From contig NW_006768786.1 in assembly GCF_000204055.1 (NCBI RefSeq), forward strand, positions 1,104,873 through 1,168,872: 64,000 nucleotides of DNA, written 5' to 3'. Positions 1 through 12,168 of this stretch are shown in pieces. The notes beneath the pieces were generated by a model. The model was not told where the DNA came from and made no database searches. It saw only the letters and a program-made list of their open reading frames with translations. How positions within the stretch are numbered: the first letter of the stretch is position 1; each line of letters opens with the position of its first letter. Origin of the DNA: Melampsora larici-populina 98AG31 (lineage: Eukaryota; Basidiomycota; Pucciniomycetes; Pucciniales; Melampsoraceae). The position numbers and the translations under genes are program-made.

Positions 1-1
1 A

Positions 2-493
2 TCTGACAATGATGACGACATAACTCACTCTGCTACTACTACTCCCAAAACTCGAGCTTTCAGCAAGAAGCCCACTCCTCGTATCAGACCAAACACTAAG
101 GCCAAACTCGCCGCTTCTTTAGACAATTCAGCTGCACTTCTCAAGGACCAAGCTACTCAAGCCATTGATCGTGAGAAATTGAAAGCAAAGACTATCGCTG
201 CTCATGATGCTGCAAAGGAGTCAATGTTGATTACTGCGGCTTGATTGGATCGAGAATCATTGGCCTTCAGACACACTTCCATCCCTTCTCAAGAGAAAGC
301 TATGGCGATCTTCAATAAAGACCGGAAGACACACTTTGGCAAGGATCCGAAAGCTGCTTCTGAAGCCATCCTCCTTTTCGAGCATGAGGACAAATGTCGA
401 ACCTTTATCAACTCTGATCCTGAGTTGAGATGGAGTTGGCTCGCTTTGAGCCTCGGGTATACGGTTGTTGATGAGAAGGAAAAAGAAAATGAA
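2..493 (+). pseudogene. Harbinger-associated Myb/NAM-C-like protein, C-terminal part with in-frame stop
   Basis: The reading frame is open from the left edge, is broken by a TGA at 242-244, and continues in the same frame to a stop near 493. The product is charged, with a basic low-complexity stretch (KTRAFSKKPTPRIRP) followed by a helical segment ending in SDPELRWSWLALSLG. This layout fits the C-terminal region of the Myb/SANT-like accessory protein of Harbinger elements, which helps bring the transposase to DNA and into the nucleus. The TGA is followed by TTGGATCGA and may be a former CGA, a C-to-T change; that is inference. The N-terminal Myb domain would lie left of the window. The assignment rests mostly on its pairing with the adjacent Harbinger transposase. 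Confidence 0.55.
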
Positions 494-699
494 TGATAGT
501 TTTCTTATCAATGATAGTTTTTCTTACCATCAAATCCAAATTTTGTTTTACATTACTTTATCAATTTACAATCTTATGGTTTTGTTTTACATCACTATAA
601 TATGCTATGCTATGCTTTTATTTTTTAGATACTTTGTCCGAATGAAATACATGTGTGAATGAAATACACTTTTGTAGCCTGCTTACTGGTTTAAACATG

Positions 700-2043
700 A
701 AATGAAAAAGACTTGTTGTTTTAAATATTGTTTTAATTCTAAGATATCAAGCTCAATAGCGAGGGTGAGCAACGTAAGCATCCCACATAGACATCGCCAA
801 CCAATCTCTATTGTCGGCAGCTTGTGTACAAAGACCAGCGGATGTGACTCTATAAGCATCAATTTCGTTTGGCCAATTCTGAGGCTCTTCTTCATCGTCT
901 TCCATGAAGAAATCAGCACCTCCCTTCTTGACGATAATGTTATGTAATACACACATTGCAATTACCAACATAGACTGTAGTTCAATCAAGAATGAGTGCA
1001 TGTTGGTAATCATCTCAAATCTTATTTTAATCACCCCAAAAATCCGTTCAATTGCGTTTCTCAAACTTGAATGCCTCAGATTAAAGAGCTCATTGTAGTC
1101 TCTGGGCCCAGCGTTTCCTTGGGCCCACTCTTGTAGGTGATATCAAACACCACGGTAAGGGGCTAAAAAGCCCGGCTCGTTTGCATACCCAGCATCAACA
1201 AGGTAGAAATGGCCTAATAAAAAAAGAAAGATAGTTAATATTAAGATATAAACTAAGGAAAAGGAGAATATGTGACATACCTGCTGGGACCACAGATCTA
1301 CCCTGCTGCCGAGCCACCTCCAAGACTCTGGCATCGGCAGCAGATCCCTTGAAACCAGCCAGAACAAAGGTGAACATCAAATTGAATGAACACCCAGCCA
1401 GTACGTTCTGGCTAAGAAAGCCTTTCCTATTTCGGTAAAGTTCACATTTGTTGTTCCGAACAACGGCCCCGATGTAGGGTGCCATCAATGGCACCTATAC
1501 AGTGCTCAAACCAAGGATAGCGCTTGGAATTTGTGGCAATTTCGGGTGGACAGGGAGTTTGGGGACCAGGCTGACGATTAAATCTATCCGAGATGCGCTC
1601 TAATGCATGTGCCACAATATGAAAATAGCGGCTCGTAGTTTCTTTTGAATGTTGAAACCTTTCAGAGGTCATTTGATTTGAAGCATGATTCCCAATTGTA
1701 TATAAGAACATCATCACCTGTTCTCGTGTATCAATGTGAATTGAAGAGGTGAGATGGTCATCTAGGAAATCCATGAGAGCAATGAAAGTGGTCTTGTCCA
1801 TGCGACAGACATCGTGGAATTGAACCGGACTACCCTCAAAGACCTCTGAGGCGAGAAGTACGGCAGGGAACGTTTGGGGCTAGCTCCGCGGCGAGGAGTT
1901 CTCGAGCTAGAATGATGTTATTCTCAATATCTTCTCGGAGGGCTTCTTCATTACCGTCAGATCCAAATAAATTGTCAGTTTGGATTGCGAGGATAGAATC
2001 CAAACTATCAATGGAGGCAGTTGGAGATAAATAATCGGACATG
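700..2043 (-). pseudogene. PIF/Harbinger (HARBI1-like) transposase, broken
   Basis: Minus-strand DDE_Tnp_4-type nuclease that would cut and join the element ends. It starts at 2043 (MSDYLSPTASIDSL). Recognisable parts follow in order: HCIGAIDGT around the first catalytic Asp (about 1480-1510), RNRKGFLSQNVLAGC, FKGSAADARVLE, then a GT-AG intron near 1210-1280. After it come YLVDAGYANEPGFLAPYRGV (second Asp region) and LRNAIERIFGVIKIRF with the catalytic Glu, ending near 750. There are at least three lesions. An extra T near 1838 breaks LRGL/EGSPVQF, an extra C near 1478 breaks GAIDGT/YIGAVV, and a TGA at 1143-1145 stands where the family has Arg, as in YRGVRYH. No functional transposase can be made. 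Confidence 0.85.
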
Positions 2044-2240
2044 GTGGTTTTTACCGTCCGATGATTCAATTGCAATTTGTTTGCTTTTGAAGTACCAAAC
2101 AATTTTTGCTGAAAACCTCTCATTACCACTCATCTCGCGATTAATTGTGAGTTGAGACTTTTACGGTAGTTTCAGGTCCATTAATACAGTACACTTTTAC
2201 TGTAGTATACAAAAATCTCTGGCAACCAAACGGGCCCTAA

Positions 2241-3713
2241 GCCTTTATGTTTATTAGAAAGACTCAAGTGAAAAGTTAATTTCTAAAACAGATGGTGAGA
2301 ATAACAACAAATTGTTTTGATAAAAAAAGAGAAACTAAACACATCTTCAAGCTACTATATATATATATGACAAGTAATAACATAATCAGATTATATAACC
2401 ATTATGACATCACACAAATCAATCCTGCCATGATCATCTTACGTAACCATTTCCTGGTTAAATAAAAAGTGCATTACTACAGTACGATCATTACAAAAGT
2501 AATCTTCCATATACCCCCATATTCTAAGAATTTGCCATATACCCCACACTAGACCTTAGGCGCGCCCGCCCGCCCTAATTAATATCTAGCAATAGATTAG
2601 GCCAAAGTACTGGGCCAAATCATATATTATCAGAAACAGCAAAGAATTAAGAGTCCAACAGAGATATGTGGATTTCAGAAAACTACATGCCAATAGTTAG
2701 ATAATTCAGGGGAAAGGCTTGAATATAAATAGAGGAGGAATTAGGATGTCATAGATTTTCAACAGCAATGGACCTCATCAGAAAATCCCGATCTCAAGAT
2801 ATAACTGATGACTGAGTTTGGTTGTTGTGTATAAAATACATGTAGATTTGGAGGGACCTTTTGAGACCCAAACATTGTTTGAATGTGCTCATTTCAAGAC
2901 ATCTTACACCTAATCTTTTAAAAAAAGTACAGGTGAGGCTCTCTTCTTTACTTGATTGTTAAACATATCTTCATGATGGCAAGCTGAAATCATGTGTTAA
3001 ATCAAAGTCTCATTTTTGCAAATCTGAACTGAACTTCAACAGGATGCTCACACGTTATTTTGATCAGTTCTTACAAAATTTTGAAGTTCATACTTGAACC
3101 ATCCTGAAAATCCTCTGACAGTTATCTAAGTCTCCAAAAAAACACAAATGCAAGTTAGTTTTTCCTTTTTTTGAGGGGGGGAAATGAGTTATATGTATAT
3201 AGAATTTTCACTCTTGATTCAAACCCAACCAAGTTTAGAACTGGGGTATGACTTCCATATCAAGCCCTGACAATTTTATTTTCTTTAGTCGGAAGAGCTT
3301 ATCTAAATACAGTCTGCTGAGATTTTTGCAGGCGATGCCCACTCAACTTCATTGCTCAATAATTTGAGGAAAAGAGACCACAGGGGGTATTCCTCAACAG
3401 TTGGTCTAATGAGAATATAGTTACATCACATCAGCAGTAAAGAGTTCCAAAATGCCAACAATGTGTTGGAGATCCCTCTGGTATAATTAATTTGCATCAT
3501 TTTAGCTCTGTTTAAGACTTTCCGAATGTCTATTAAGTAAAAATTCATCTCTCCTCATCCTCATTACCACTCTTCTCACTGAAAACCCGCGCAAGACAAC
3601 CTTAGCCTGCCACTGTGGAATTCAACTTATCTGTTGGCACATCCTTGTTTTTAGGGAGAAGGGAGGAGTTTAAAGATGTACGTTAGGGATCTACCCTTTG
3701 ATAAGGTTACAGG
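2241..3713. other. AT-rich intergenic spacer between two transposons
   Basis: No credible coding region, tRNA or repeat structure was seen here. The sequence is AT-rich with scattered stops in all frames. One short GC-rich patch (GGCGCGCCCGCCCGCCC) sits near 2560. Confidence 0.5.
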
Positions 3714-3716
3714 TTA

Positions 3717-3802
3717 CACTACACCAAAGTGCATCTTTTCCGTACGGTTTAGAAAATTCTGACTGACATAGAAAACTATGTGTCATCCACATATTCTGTT
3801 TT
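3717..3802 (+). repeat. Left terminal inverted repeat of the large CACTA element
   Basis: Starts CACTACACCAAAGTGC. It contains the palindrome CCGTACGG (about 3739-3746) and the stem-loop CATAGAAAACTATG (about 3768-3781). It matches 18057-18142 in inverted orientation. Confidence 0.92.
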
Positions 3803-4443
3803 CCTGCTGCTCAGAAGTAATGATAATTCATCACGTATCAAGAGCACCTATCTCATGGTTATAACCTTTTTTGAATGCAGTTTGTGTGTAATCCTGTCAT
3901 TTGTTGATTTAACTTCTGAGTTATTTAAATTGTAGCCTCAGTATTCCTTTCTAGAATATTGATCACTTGACTTCGTGTATCAATTTTGATTCAATCATCA
4001 CGATTCTTTGCTTCGTTTATGTTCTTTTCTTCTTTATTGCGCACTATCATCTAATACATGATCAACATTCTTTCCAATATTCTGCATTCATCCTTGTGGC
4101 TACGCTTCCCACAAGAAGCTTTACAAGATAAATAATCTACGTGTTCAAATCTTTTCTCCCTATCTGTAATTCAGAAGTAAAACATGGCTTATGCATCATG
4201 CCTCAAGAGATCGAAAATCGAATTGGTTTACGTATATGTGTATTGACTATGCTGCTTACAAGCAAATGAATGTCCGATTAATTAGCAAGCTTTGGTATAT
4301 TGACATATTGTTCATCTACTTATAATGTAGAATTTAAGTCAGCATTGAAACCGCGAGGCAGGCTCATGAAGTGGAATGTCTTTATGCCGCTCGGCTTGAT
4401 CATCACACTCACACTTTCGATCATCCTCCTTATGGGACTGTCT

Positions 4444-4452
4444 ATATAAAGC
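4444..4452 (+). promoter_or_regulatory. TATA box of the first cargo gene
   Basis: TATATAAAG lies about 50 bases before the ATG at 4500, a plausible core promoter position for this gene. Confidence 0.5.
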
Positions 4453-4499
4453 CACCTTCAAGCAACTCCTTGTGTCACCGCGCTGCGCATTTATCTAAT

Positions 4500-6105
4500 A
4501 TGTCTACTGTTCTGGACCCCAGCAACCCAAGTGTTAGCAAGCACGACATGGCTCAGTGGCTTTACAAACATGACAAGACAACTACCCTTCACTCCAAACT
4601 AAATCGAGCACAGCTTGCCTCCAGAGTGCGGAAGGCGCAGCCGCATCGTTCGTTTCATCTGTCTCTCAAAAACAGCATCTGATTCTATTAGATTTCAACA
4701 TTTGGATTGTTTTCTTAACCAGTCTTTCCAAACCCTGATAGCGACGATCCAGCCCTGGACTCCAATGATTTGCAGGGCCAACAACAGGAATCAAGTGATC
4801 AATCAAATGTGCTTGGGAGCATGGAGGTTCATAGTGCGTCATCATTTCTCTTTACATCTATGACACCCTGATGATAGGAGAAAAAGCTTAAAACAAGGTT
4901 TAATTCGATATTGCCAGACCGTATGCCTTCACCTTCCACGAGTGGTCGGAGTCCACAAGACTTGACATCAATCGCTACAAGTACTCCTCCTCCTCGTAAA
5001 GGAAAACGTGTTTCTTTCGATCCGCCATTCTCCACATGTTACCTCGTACCTGAAGTCAAATCGAATCCTGCGGATACGGGGCCTGCTCGAAAAGCAAAGC
5101 GAGTGTCTTCTGATGATCACGGTGGGTCTACCATGATGACAAAAAAAAGAAGAAGGTGAGTTCCTACGAGCTTGTACATGAGTACTTTCATCATCATCTT
5201 GAATCACTTTCACAACCTTAATCATACCACGTAATGTGAATCCTGAAACCCTGTTCTATCTACAGTCAATCCAACAGCAAATTCCAGACCGCCCGACCAG
5301 TACCAGTCTACCAAAGTCTACAGGTAGAGGCGTTTCAAAATCAACTCCAGAAGTGGAATCTACCTCTCTGCTAGAGATAAAGGATCGGCGCGAACATATC
5401 AAAGAGTTAAGTGCGCTTCAGGAGCCTCTGGTTCTTCCTGCTTTGAACACGTTAAGTAATTGTGTAGAAGATAAGACCATGGATTTGGCAGAACAATTAA
5501 TTCCTCTTGGGTCAGAAGAGGGCAAACCAGCTACTCCAAGTACTCATCACTATGAAATGGACTTGATGGAATTTCCCGAGTTAGATATATTCAAAAGTGA
5601 AAATCCCGGTACGTCTAACAATATTTCTTCTTGTTTGCTCCCATGGGCGATGCCTAATCATGCTGGATCATCCACACTTTTAGTATTGGGAAGGAACATC
5701 AATCCAATTCCTTTCAAACCCTCAATTAAGCCGACTTCAGAGCTACCAGTACTTTTGGGAACAGACTACTTTCAAATCCAAAGAAGTAAAGAAGAACAAG
5801 GTAATTCTCATACTAATTCCAACTTATCCTAAGCGTAATCAATACGAGTGGAAAATAACCAAACTTTACGATTTTTTTGATATACAACAGTTGCTGCCCT
5901 TGAAGAGCGTGTGGCATATTTCGAAGACATGAAACAAATCATGGTCACTACTCAGACACGTTTAGACTTTTTAGAGACGCACGTTGAAAGACTAGAGACC
6001 GAATTGCAGTCAGCTTGTGATGACATCGATGAGCACGGCAAAGTCATTACTGGCCTGCTTTTGGTTGAAGATGGGGAAGATTCTGGCAGTTCTGTCTCAG
6101 ATTAG
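4500..6105 (+). CDS. CACTA cargo protein A: SAP-like motif and C-terminal coiled coil (spliced)
   Basis: Function unknown; probably a DNA-binding accessory protein of the transposon. ATG at 4500, downstream of a TATA box. The N-terminus (HDMAQWLYKHDKTTTLHSKL, then NRAQLASRVRKAQ) resembles a SAP DNA-binding motif. Later exons give a Ser/Pro-rich, basic stretch (TPPPRKGKRVSFDPP, MTKKRRR) that looks like a nuclear signal. Two introns are clear. One is about 5158-5265 (GTGAGT to CAG); the other, about 5802-5890, joins RSKEEQ to the last exon. That exon encodes a coiled coil (VAALEERVAYFEDMKQ, then RLDFLETHVERLETELQ). One or two junctions between 4636 and 4915 are uncertain. It is transcribed in the same direction as the transposase. 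A TNPA-like end-binding role is inference. Confidence 0.6.
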
Positions 6106-7055
6106 AAAATGGTGACAATTGTGTAGCTGTAGTTTGAAGGTTTATGAGCACGTGATATGGAAACAACATGCACTACAACTACATTTTATCCTTTTGTTTG
6201 AAGCCAACCTCTATGTATAATCAATCTATGATTCCCTTAGAAGTAATAGCACACCCAATACAACAATGTCATTCTTAAGTTCCATCATGCTGATGACATA
6301 TCTGTGATAGCAACAGTGATGCTGTGTTTTGGCCGTATCACTCTTCTCTTTCCTAACTCTTTCCTTTTGTTTGTCCATTTGAACAACTGTCACTCGATTC
6401 CATATATAGTTGCCCCATATACTTGCCTTAAAGACGATTATTATCTAGCTATTGCATCCCGCGAGTTGCTACAAAAGACCCTTTTACAAGTCTGAGTATA
6501 ATCCCTCTTGATTGTATGTGTCATCAAATGTTTATAGGCACACATGTGTTGTTCCAGGTGCAACCAGCATCATTGATCTGTTCTGAACTATATTCTGCCT
6601 TGTTCTTATAACAGTTACCACGTATTTCTCATCGTGTATCGAAGTCAGCAATCAAAATTTTGTCAGCCGGCAACAGATCATCTTCCCCTCAGAGAAGAAG
6701 AAATTCCAGAAAGGGACTTGATGATTCGCCAGACTGAAAGGCACTCATCGTTCTACGCTGATGCCAACACTCGAGGTTGTCACGTTTTGACAACAGCTAT
6801 TGCTTGTTTACATGTAGCTAAATGTAACAAGTGAAAGGTATAAGATCACCACGATTGCCCCCGTTTCTGAGTTGAATTGATAGCCCTCTGCATCTTGTAA
6901 CACAAAGATCCTGGTTTTTGAAGGTCAGTTGTCTTCTCTTTTCATTTGCCCAAGTCTCATCATCCTCGTATGCTCTTCAAAGTTTTGGACACCTATATAA
7001 TTCTCTTCTTTCGTACGTTGATGGTCTGATTTCTGCTTCTCAATCCAGGTCGAAC
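6106..7055. other. Spacer between cargo genes A and B
   Basis: Contains the 3' region of gene A and the upstream region of gene B. Only short ORFs without protein-like composition were seen. TATATAATTCTC near 6990 could be a TATA element for gene B. Confidence 0.4.
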
Positions 7056-7987
7056 ATGGGCAAGGGACGGAAGAAAAGCACCGGAGGCACAAGCTCAGGA
7101 CCCACAAGCCCTTCAAACGAACAACTTGAGATTAATACCAAAGGTGAGCTCAGAGGTTTGTATTGATCTGTTTTGGATGAATCTCGCCATAAAACCCGTT
7201 TCACTAATTTCTACTTGCCTCAGGCAAAGTTCCTAACTCTGCTCAACCAAATACGCAGTTCGTGAAGGATCAGACTTTTCCAAAAGTCCCTCCAAGCGCA
7301 GCAGGGGGATTTGTGCGAGATGACGTAGCAGCAAAGGTCCACTCGTTACCAGATGACTTGCATGTTTTCCTCGACCACGACTTCGATGAAAAGTGTAACG
7401 AGATCAAGAATGTCCTATATTATCTTATCTTGTATCATTTCGACCCCAAGACGAAATCTCGCCCGAACCACAACAAAACCGCCTTGAAAAAGGCGTTTCA
7501 AGATGATGTGAAGCCTTTAATCATTCCGTACATCAAACCACCCGTTATAAAACCGGAGCCAATGGACACGGATGCACCCGAAACTGTGGACTTTGATCCT
7601 CTCAGCCGAAAGACCACTCGACAGATGTTAGTTGGTGCTATTTTGAAGAAAGTGGGCAAATTCTTGATACCCGACATCGCCAGAATCGATCAACTCCTTT
7701 GGCTCTACAAAGCCAAGGTTGATAAGGATCTTTGCTTGCCAAAAAAACCGGAGTTCAGTCTGCGACCTCGCTACCTGAAAGAAGATCGCTTGAAGAGCGA
7801 GACAGTAGAAGAGCTTCGACATGCTCTGCAAGTATATGCTCCGCACATCTTCGTGTACTCAATTGATTTGAGGCCCTCATGTCTCATCGATCTCTACATC
7901 AAATTTGTTATCGAAGGGGATCTCCCCCCTGAGCGCACCCCTGTCCTTGGGTTTCACTATGCTGTCATAGACAAAGAAGCTAATTGA
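7056..7987 (+). CDS. CACTA cargo protein B, unknown function (283 aa, two exons)
   Basis: Not recognised. ATG at 7056 (MGKGRKKSTGG, basic). Exon 1 ends at 7143; a GTGAGC...CAG intron follows to 7223; exon 2 continues in frame to the TGA at 7985-7987. The protein begins with a basic Ser/Thr-rich tail. A helical middle follows (AAKVHSLPDDLHVFLDHDF, then IKNVLYYLILYHFDP). The C-terminus contains SETVEELRHALQVYAPHIF followed by SCLIDLYIKFV, which has the spacing of a SAP-like helix-extension-helix. It shares its strand with protein A and the transposase, suggesting a plus-strand gene set. Codon use looks normal for a translated gene and no stop interrupts it. Confidence 0.6.
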
Positions 7988-8461
7988 ACTTGAACTATCA
8001 TAGAATTGATTGTGAGTATCTCAAAACATCATGTCTTGAATTGGTTTTGTCAGTTACTCACTAGACTACAATTTTGGTTGTGACATATAGTGTCATATTC
8101 AGTCCTACATCAAGTTGATCTTCTCTTGGAAGGTCTCTGATTGTGTTTCTTCTGATTTGTGTATCATGTATCACTATCAATCCTTTAGTGTTGGCGCCTA
8201 TTTTTAGTACGGCATGTTTTGTATGAGTTGTGGTTTTGGAGCGCTCCATTTCATTCATGAGTCAATGATCAATAGGTTGCACTCCGTTTGGAATTCTTAT
8301 GCCGGATGTGTGTTCCTACTTCCCACATCCCAGCTCTGATAAGACATATATTCTTAACTATATCCAAAATATAATACTACAATAAGCACTTCGTCGCTAC
8401 CAGTTCTCTCAATATCAAAGTCTACTCGTCACTTCCCCCACGTCTAATAATTTTTTTAAAA
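7988..8461. other. Spacer and likely promoter of the CACTA transposase
   Basis: No protein-like ORF was found. AT-rich sequence with TATAT stretches near 8345-8365 about 100 bases before the transposase ATG. Confidence 0.4.
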
Positions 8462-11400
8462 ATGCCTCGAGGGAACAAAAAAGTTGCAGAGCGTCGTCGA
8501 AAAGTATGCACATGCAAAGCTTTCAATTGCGAATCTGGCGTTTACTTGGACGCACAAGGCTTGTCACAACAAGGTGTCGAACTCAGCCCAGAGGCTTATG
8601 AGGCTCATCAACAATCGGAATTACGCAACATCGCTCAAGCTGCAACATCAGATGCTTTTGATGCACATTCTTTCCAGGATATCAACCTTGGGTCATTGTC
8701 ACAAGACAATCATCTGGTCGAGATTCTGCGTGAGTTGCGTGTAAGTCCAGCTTTGCAACCAAGCCCTTCTGGATCAGGAGAAGCTGCGGATGTGGCTCAA
8801 GTACCTGATCGGTCTTCAAGAGAACATCACGAGGATGTTATCCTGGAAAGCTCTTGCACGTGCCCCGCCATAGACACTGCGAGGGAATGTGGGATCGAAT
8901 TTTACAATACCAGTGAGTTGCTAATTATAATGCTTCACCCAGCTTAGATGACTTTTGACTCATTTCGTTTTTAAATTTTCACAGCAAACTTTTTTACTTT
9001 TAATTTGAGACAAGTCAATCCTGTCTGTCTTCATGTGGCTTTGACCACTGCGATCATCAGTATATTCGAACACGCCTCGATGTTCACTGCTTCTTGGCTC
9101 TTGGATGCCCAACGCATCACAATTGAGCTCGCTCTGACTCATGGCCTTCTTCCAAACGTCTCACCAGGCCAACTTGAGCCCCTTCAAGTGAAAGTCTTGA
9201 ATCAGATCCCTAGAACCGTCGACACTGTAATTGGGTGGCTCAAGATTGACCCGTGCCTACAATTTGTAAACTGTTGCAAGGGATGCTTCGCAATGTACCC
9301 ATTAGCGTCCGCGCCTAAACGCTGCACCCATCGTGTTGCAGATCTCCCTGGAGCGCCTAGCATATCTGAAGATCCGGAAGGTGCATCAACACCGCCAATT
9401 CTAGAAGACGATTATTTGGAAAAGACTTGTGGAGAACTCTTGGTTCAATTCGCACGAGGCCGGGATAAGCCTGTTAGGAAGTATGCCTTCCAAAATCTTT
9501 CGGAGTGGATAGCTCGTCTACTTTGTCGGCCATTAGTTGAAGAGTGGCTTGATGAGAGTTTGGAACAATCTTCAAAGCCTTTTGATCCGCAAGATATGGT
9601 TTCTGACATACATCAATCAAAGCTCTGGAAAGCTTTTCGGGGACCAGATGGAAATCAGTTCACCTCTCAGACTGGAAATCTGACGTTCGGGATGTTTGTT
9701 GATGGGATAAACCCTTTTGGGAACAAACAAAGTGGCCGCCATTCGTCCATCACCTTTGTTGTCCTGGTCTGCCTCACTCTTCCGCCACGGGTTTGCTTTT
9801 GTAGAGAAAACATATTTCTCGTTGGTATTGCTCCAGGGCCACGTGAGCCATCTCTCGAACAGATGAATTGGATCTTGAGGCCTGTAGTCACACAGCTGAA
9901 AGAGCTGTGGAATCCAGGCCTTTCCCTTTCTCGAACACGGCTATATAAAAAAGGACGACACATAAGGGTCGCTCTACTACCTTTTATAGCAGATATTCCG
10001 GTGGTTCGGCGTTCTCTTGGCTTTCCTAGTGCAACTGCCACTCATTTTTGTTCATTTTGTCTACTCCAGAAAAAAGATATCAAAAACTTCAATCAAGCAG
10101 TGTGGCCTTTACGTACATGTGAGCAGCACCGACTGTGGGCATATCAAGCACGAGACGCCTCGACTCCTGAAGAGCGTTCCGAAATATTCAAAAGTCATGG
10201 TGTTCGTTATTCGGTTCTTCTAGAACTAGAATACTGGGATATCTCCAAGTATCACGTTGTCGATTCTATGCATAACTTATTGCTTGGCCTGCTTAATTGG
10301 CACTGCCGAAGATTCTGGTCGATGAAAGACGAGAAGAACGAAGAGGAAGAAGCCCCGGCTATCAGCACCAAGGAATTAATGAGCCTACTCGCCGAGCACT
10401 CTCAAACACAACATCGTCCAAAGCCCTCGCGCAAGGCACCCCCCGTGGAGGATAAGGACTCAGACCAAGAGAACATATTGGATGAGTCCTTCAATGATGA
10501 CACTGCTTCGAGTGATCCCGAATTTAATCCCTTTGCTGACGCTGAGTGGAGTGGAAAATGGATGCCACCGCCCTCTGATGAGATCATCTTGGATAGTACA
10601 ATGCTACACAAGATAAACCTTCTGCTTCCAAGAATTCGTATTCCAACATGGATCAAGCAAGCTATTCCGGTACTTGGTAAAGCTTCTTTTGGTAAACTGA
10701 AAGCTGATGAATGGCGAAACCTGTTCACCATCCAATTGCCACTCATCCTTATCCCTCTCTGGTCTGGGCGCGATCACATCAAAACATCACTCTTAAAAAA
10801 CTTTTGTCATTTGGTATCCCTTGTCAATTTAGCTTTAAAAAGGGAGCTCAATATGGACATAATATCACGATATCGCCACCACATCCAACAGTACCTGGAA
10901 GGATCTATCGAGATGTTTCAGCATTGTCAACCTGCTCCGAACCATCACATGGCAATCCACTTAGCCGACTGTCTTGAAAACTTTGGGCCAGTTCGCTCTT
11001 GGTGGTCCTTCCCATATGAACGCTTGATGGGTAATATCATCAAGGGTACTCATAATAATCACCAGGGTTAGTCTATCTTCTCTTCTCATTTATCCAAATG
11101 TTATGATCAATGTTCATTTCGTATCTAAATATGCAACCTTTGAATACATCTGTAGGGGAATTGGAGATCACGTTTGTCAAAAACTTTTGTCGCGCGGGGA
11201 ATCTCTCTGTACTCTTACAAGAGGACAAACTCCCAGAATCTCTTGAACCTTTCAATTCACGAGTACAAGCTTATTTCGAGCCCAAGAAGCCTTCTCAAAA
11301 GAAGGCTTCCAACTCCAAGCTTCAAGCATTGGACAATAAGTCTTTGACACTTCTCATTCAACGGTTGAACGAACGGGCGACCAAGCACTGTAAATGGGTG

Positions 11401-11877
11401 GCTCCCGATCTATGGGTTTCGTACACAACAGACGGCTCCGCTGGGTTTGCGGTGTGTCCTGCACGCGCTATGATTCACAATCATGTGTTGCATAAAGAAG
11501 TGACCTTTTCCACCGTCAAAGCTAATATGAATAACAGCATAATCGCATTCAAGTCACAATCAACCAGTATGATGCAATTTGCACGAATTTCCAGTATCTT
11601 CACCCACCGCAGAAGCCCACAACCAGAAGAACAAGTCATTGAAACGTGGCTTCGCGTTCAAATATTTCCATCTATCAAGGAAGGAGTTTACAATCCATTC
11701 ACACATATCAGGGAACCTGATGTGCAGACACACTTACAGATGTGGTCAACAAATGCTGAAGAAGTCATTCGGTTGGATGAAGTGATTGCACACTGTTCGT
11801 GGTTGATGTATCAACCGGGGGAGCTTCATAAAGACCTCAAACTCGCTACAATCGCTTTAGTATGTATGGAACGCTAA
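8462..11877 (+). CDS. CACTA transposase (Tnp2/Plavaka-like), three exons, ~1084 aa
   Basis: The enzyme that would cut and reinsert the element. Exons 8462-8912, 8985-11066 and 11156-11877 join in frame across two GT-AG introns. The N-terminus carries a cysteine cluster (KVCTCKAFNCESGVYLD). The catalytic region follows the Tnp2 pattern. It contains LTFGMFVDGINPFGNK (first Asp), then LVCLTLPPRVCFCRENIFLV, IAPGPREPS, LLPFIADIPVVRRSLGF (second Asp region), a CSFC zinc pair, and YWDISKYHVVDSMHNLLLGL. An acidic low-complexity insert follows, then SWWSFPYERLMGNIIKGTHN. No internal stop or frameshift was found. Naming between Tnp2 (PF02992) and Plavaka is by memory of the family pattern; the CACTA termini of the host element support it. 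Confidence 0.85.
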
Positions 11878-11910
11878 TAGCACATAAAGAATAACAAATT
11901 TTTATCTTGA

Positions 11911-12168
11911 AGCCTGCTTCTTGTTCCCATTATCTTCTTTAAAGCGAAAGTACAACTTGTATATGATCATTTAAAAAGAATCTACAATTGGAATCAGCCT
12001 GCTTCTTGTTCCCATTATCTTCTTTAGAGCAAAAGTACAACTTGTATATGATCATTTAAAGAGATCTACATTTGGAATAAGCCTGCTTCTTGTTCCCATG
12101 ATCTTTCAAGCTTTCGAGCAAAAGTACAACTTATATGATAATTTAAAGAGAATCTACAATTGGAATTA
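11911..12168 (+). repeat. Three tandem ~85-bp repeats downstream of the transposase
   Basis: Units start at about 11911, 11996 and 12080 with AGCCTGCTTCTTGTTCCCAT. Each contains GTACAACTT.TATATGAT and ends with TCTACA.TTGGAAT. They lie between the convergent 3' ends of the transposase and cargo gene D; the third copy runs into the end of gene D. Confidence 0.85.

Larger units (their letters stand above)
1..2237. mobile_element. PIF/Harbinger DNA transposon, right part, decayed
   Basis: The window opens inside a PIF/Harbinger-type element. It holds the two genes expected of this superfamily: a Myb/NAM-associated-like protein on the plus strand and a DDE transposase on the minus strand, converging near 500-700. 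The right terminus is visible: read inward on the minus strand from 2237 it starts GGGCCCGTTTGGTTGCC, a typical Harbinger end. The next bases, 2238-2240, are TAA, matching the usual 3-bp TTA/TAA target duplication. The left terminus lies before the window, so the duplication cannot be checked. Both genes carry inactivating lesions, so the copy is a fossil. Confidence 0.8.

Noticed and set aside
9667..10041. Minus-strand open frame of 124 residues
   Set aside because: Antisense to the well-supported transposase exon.
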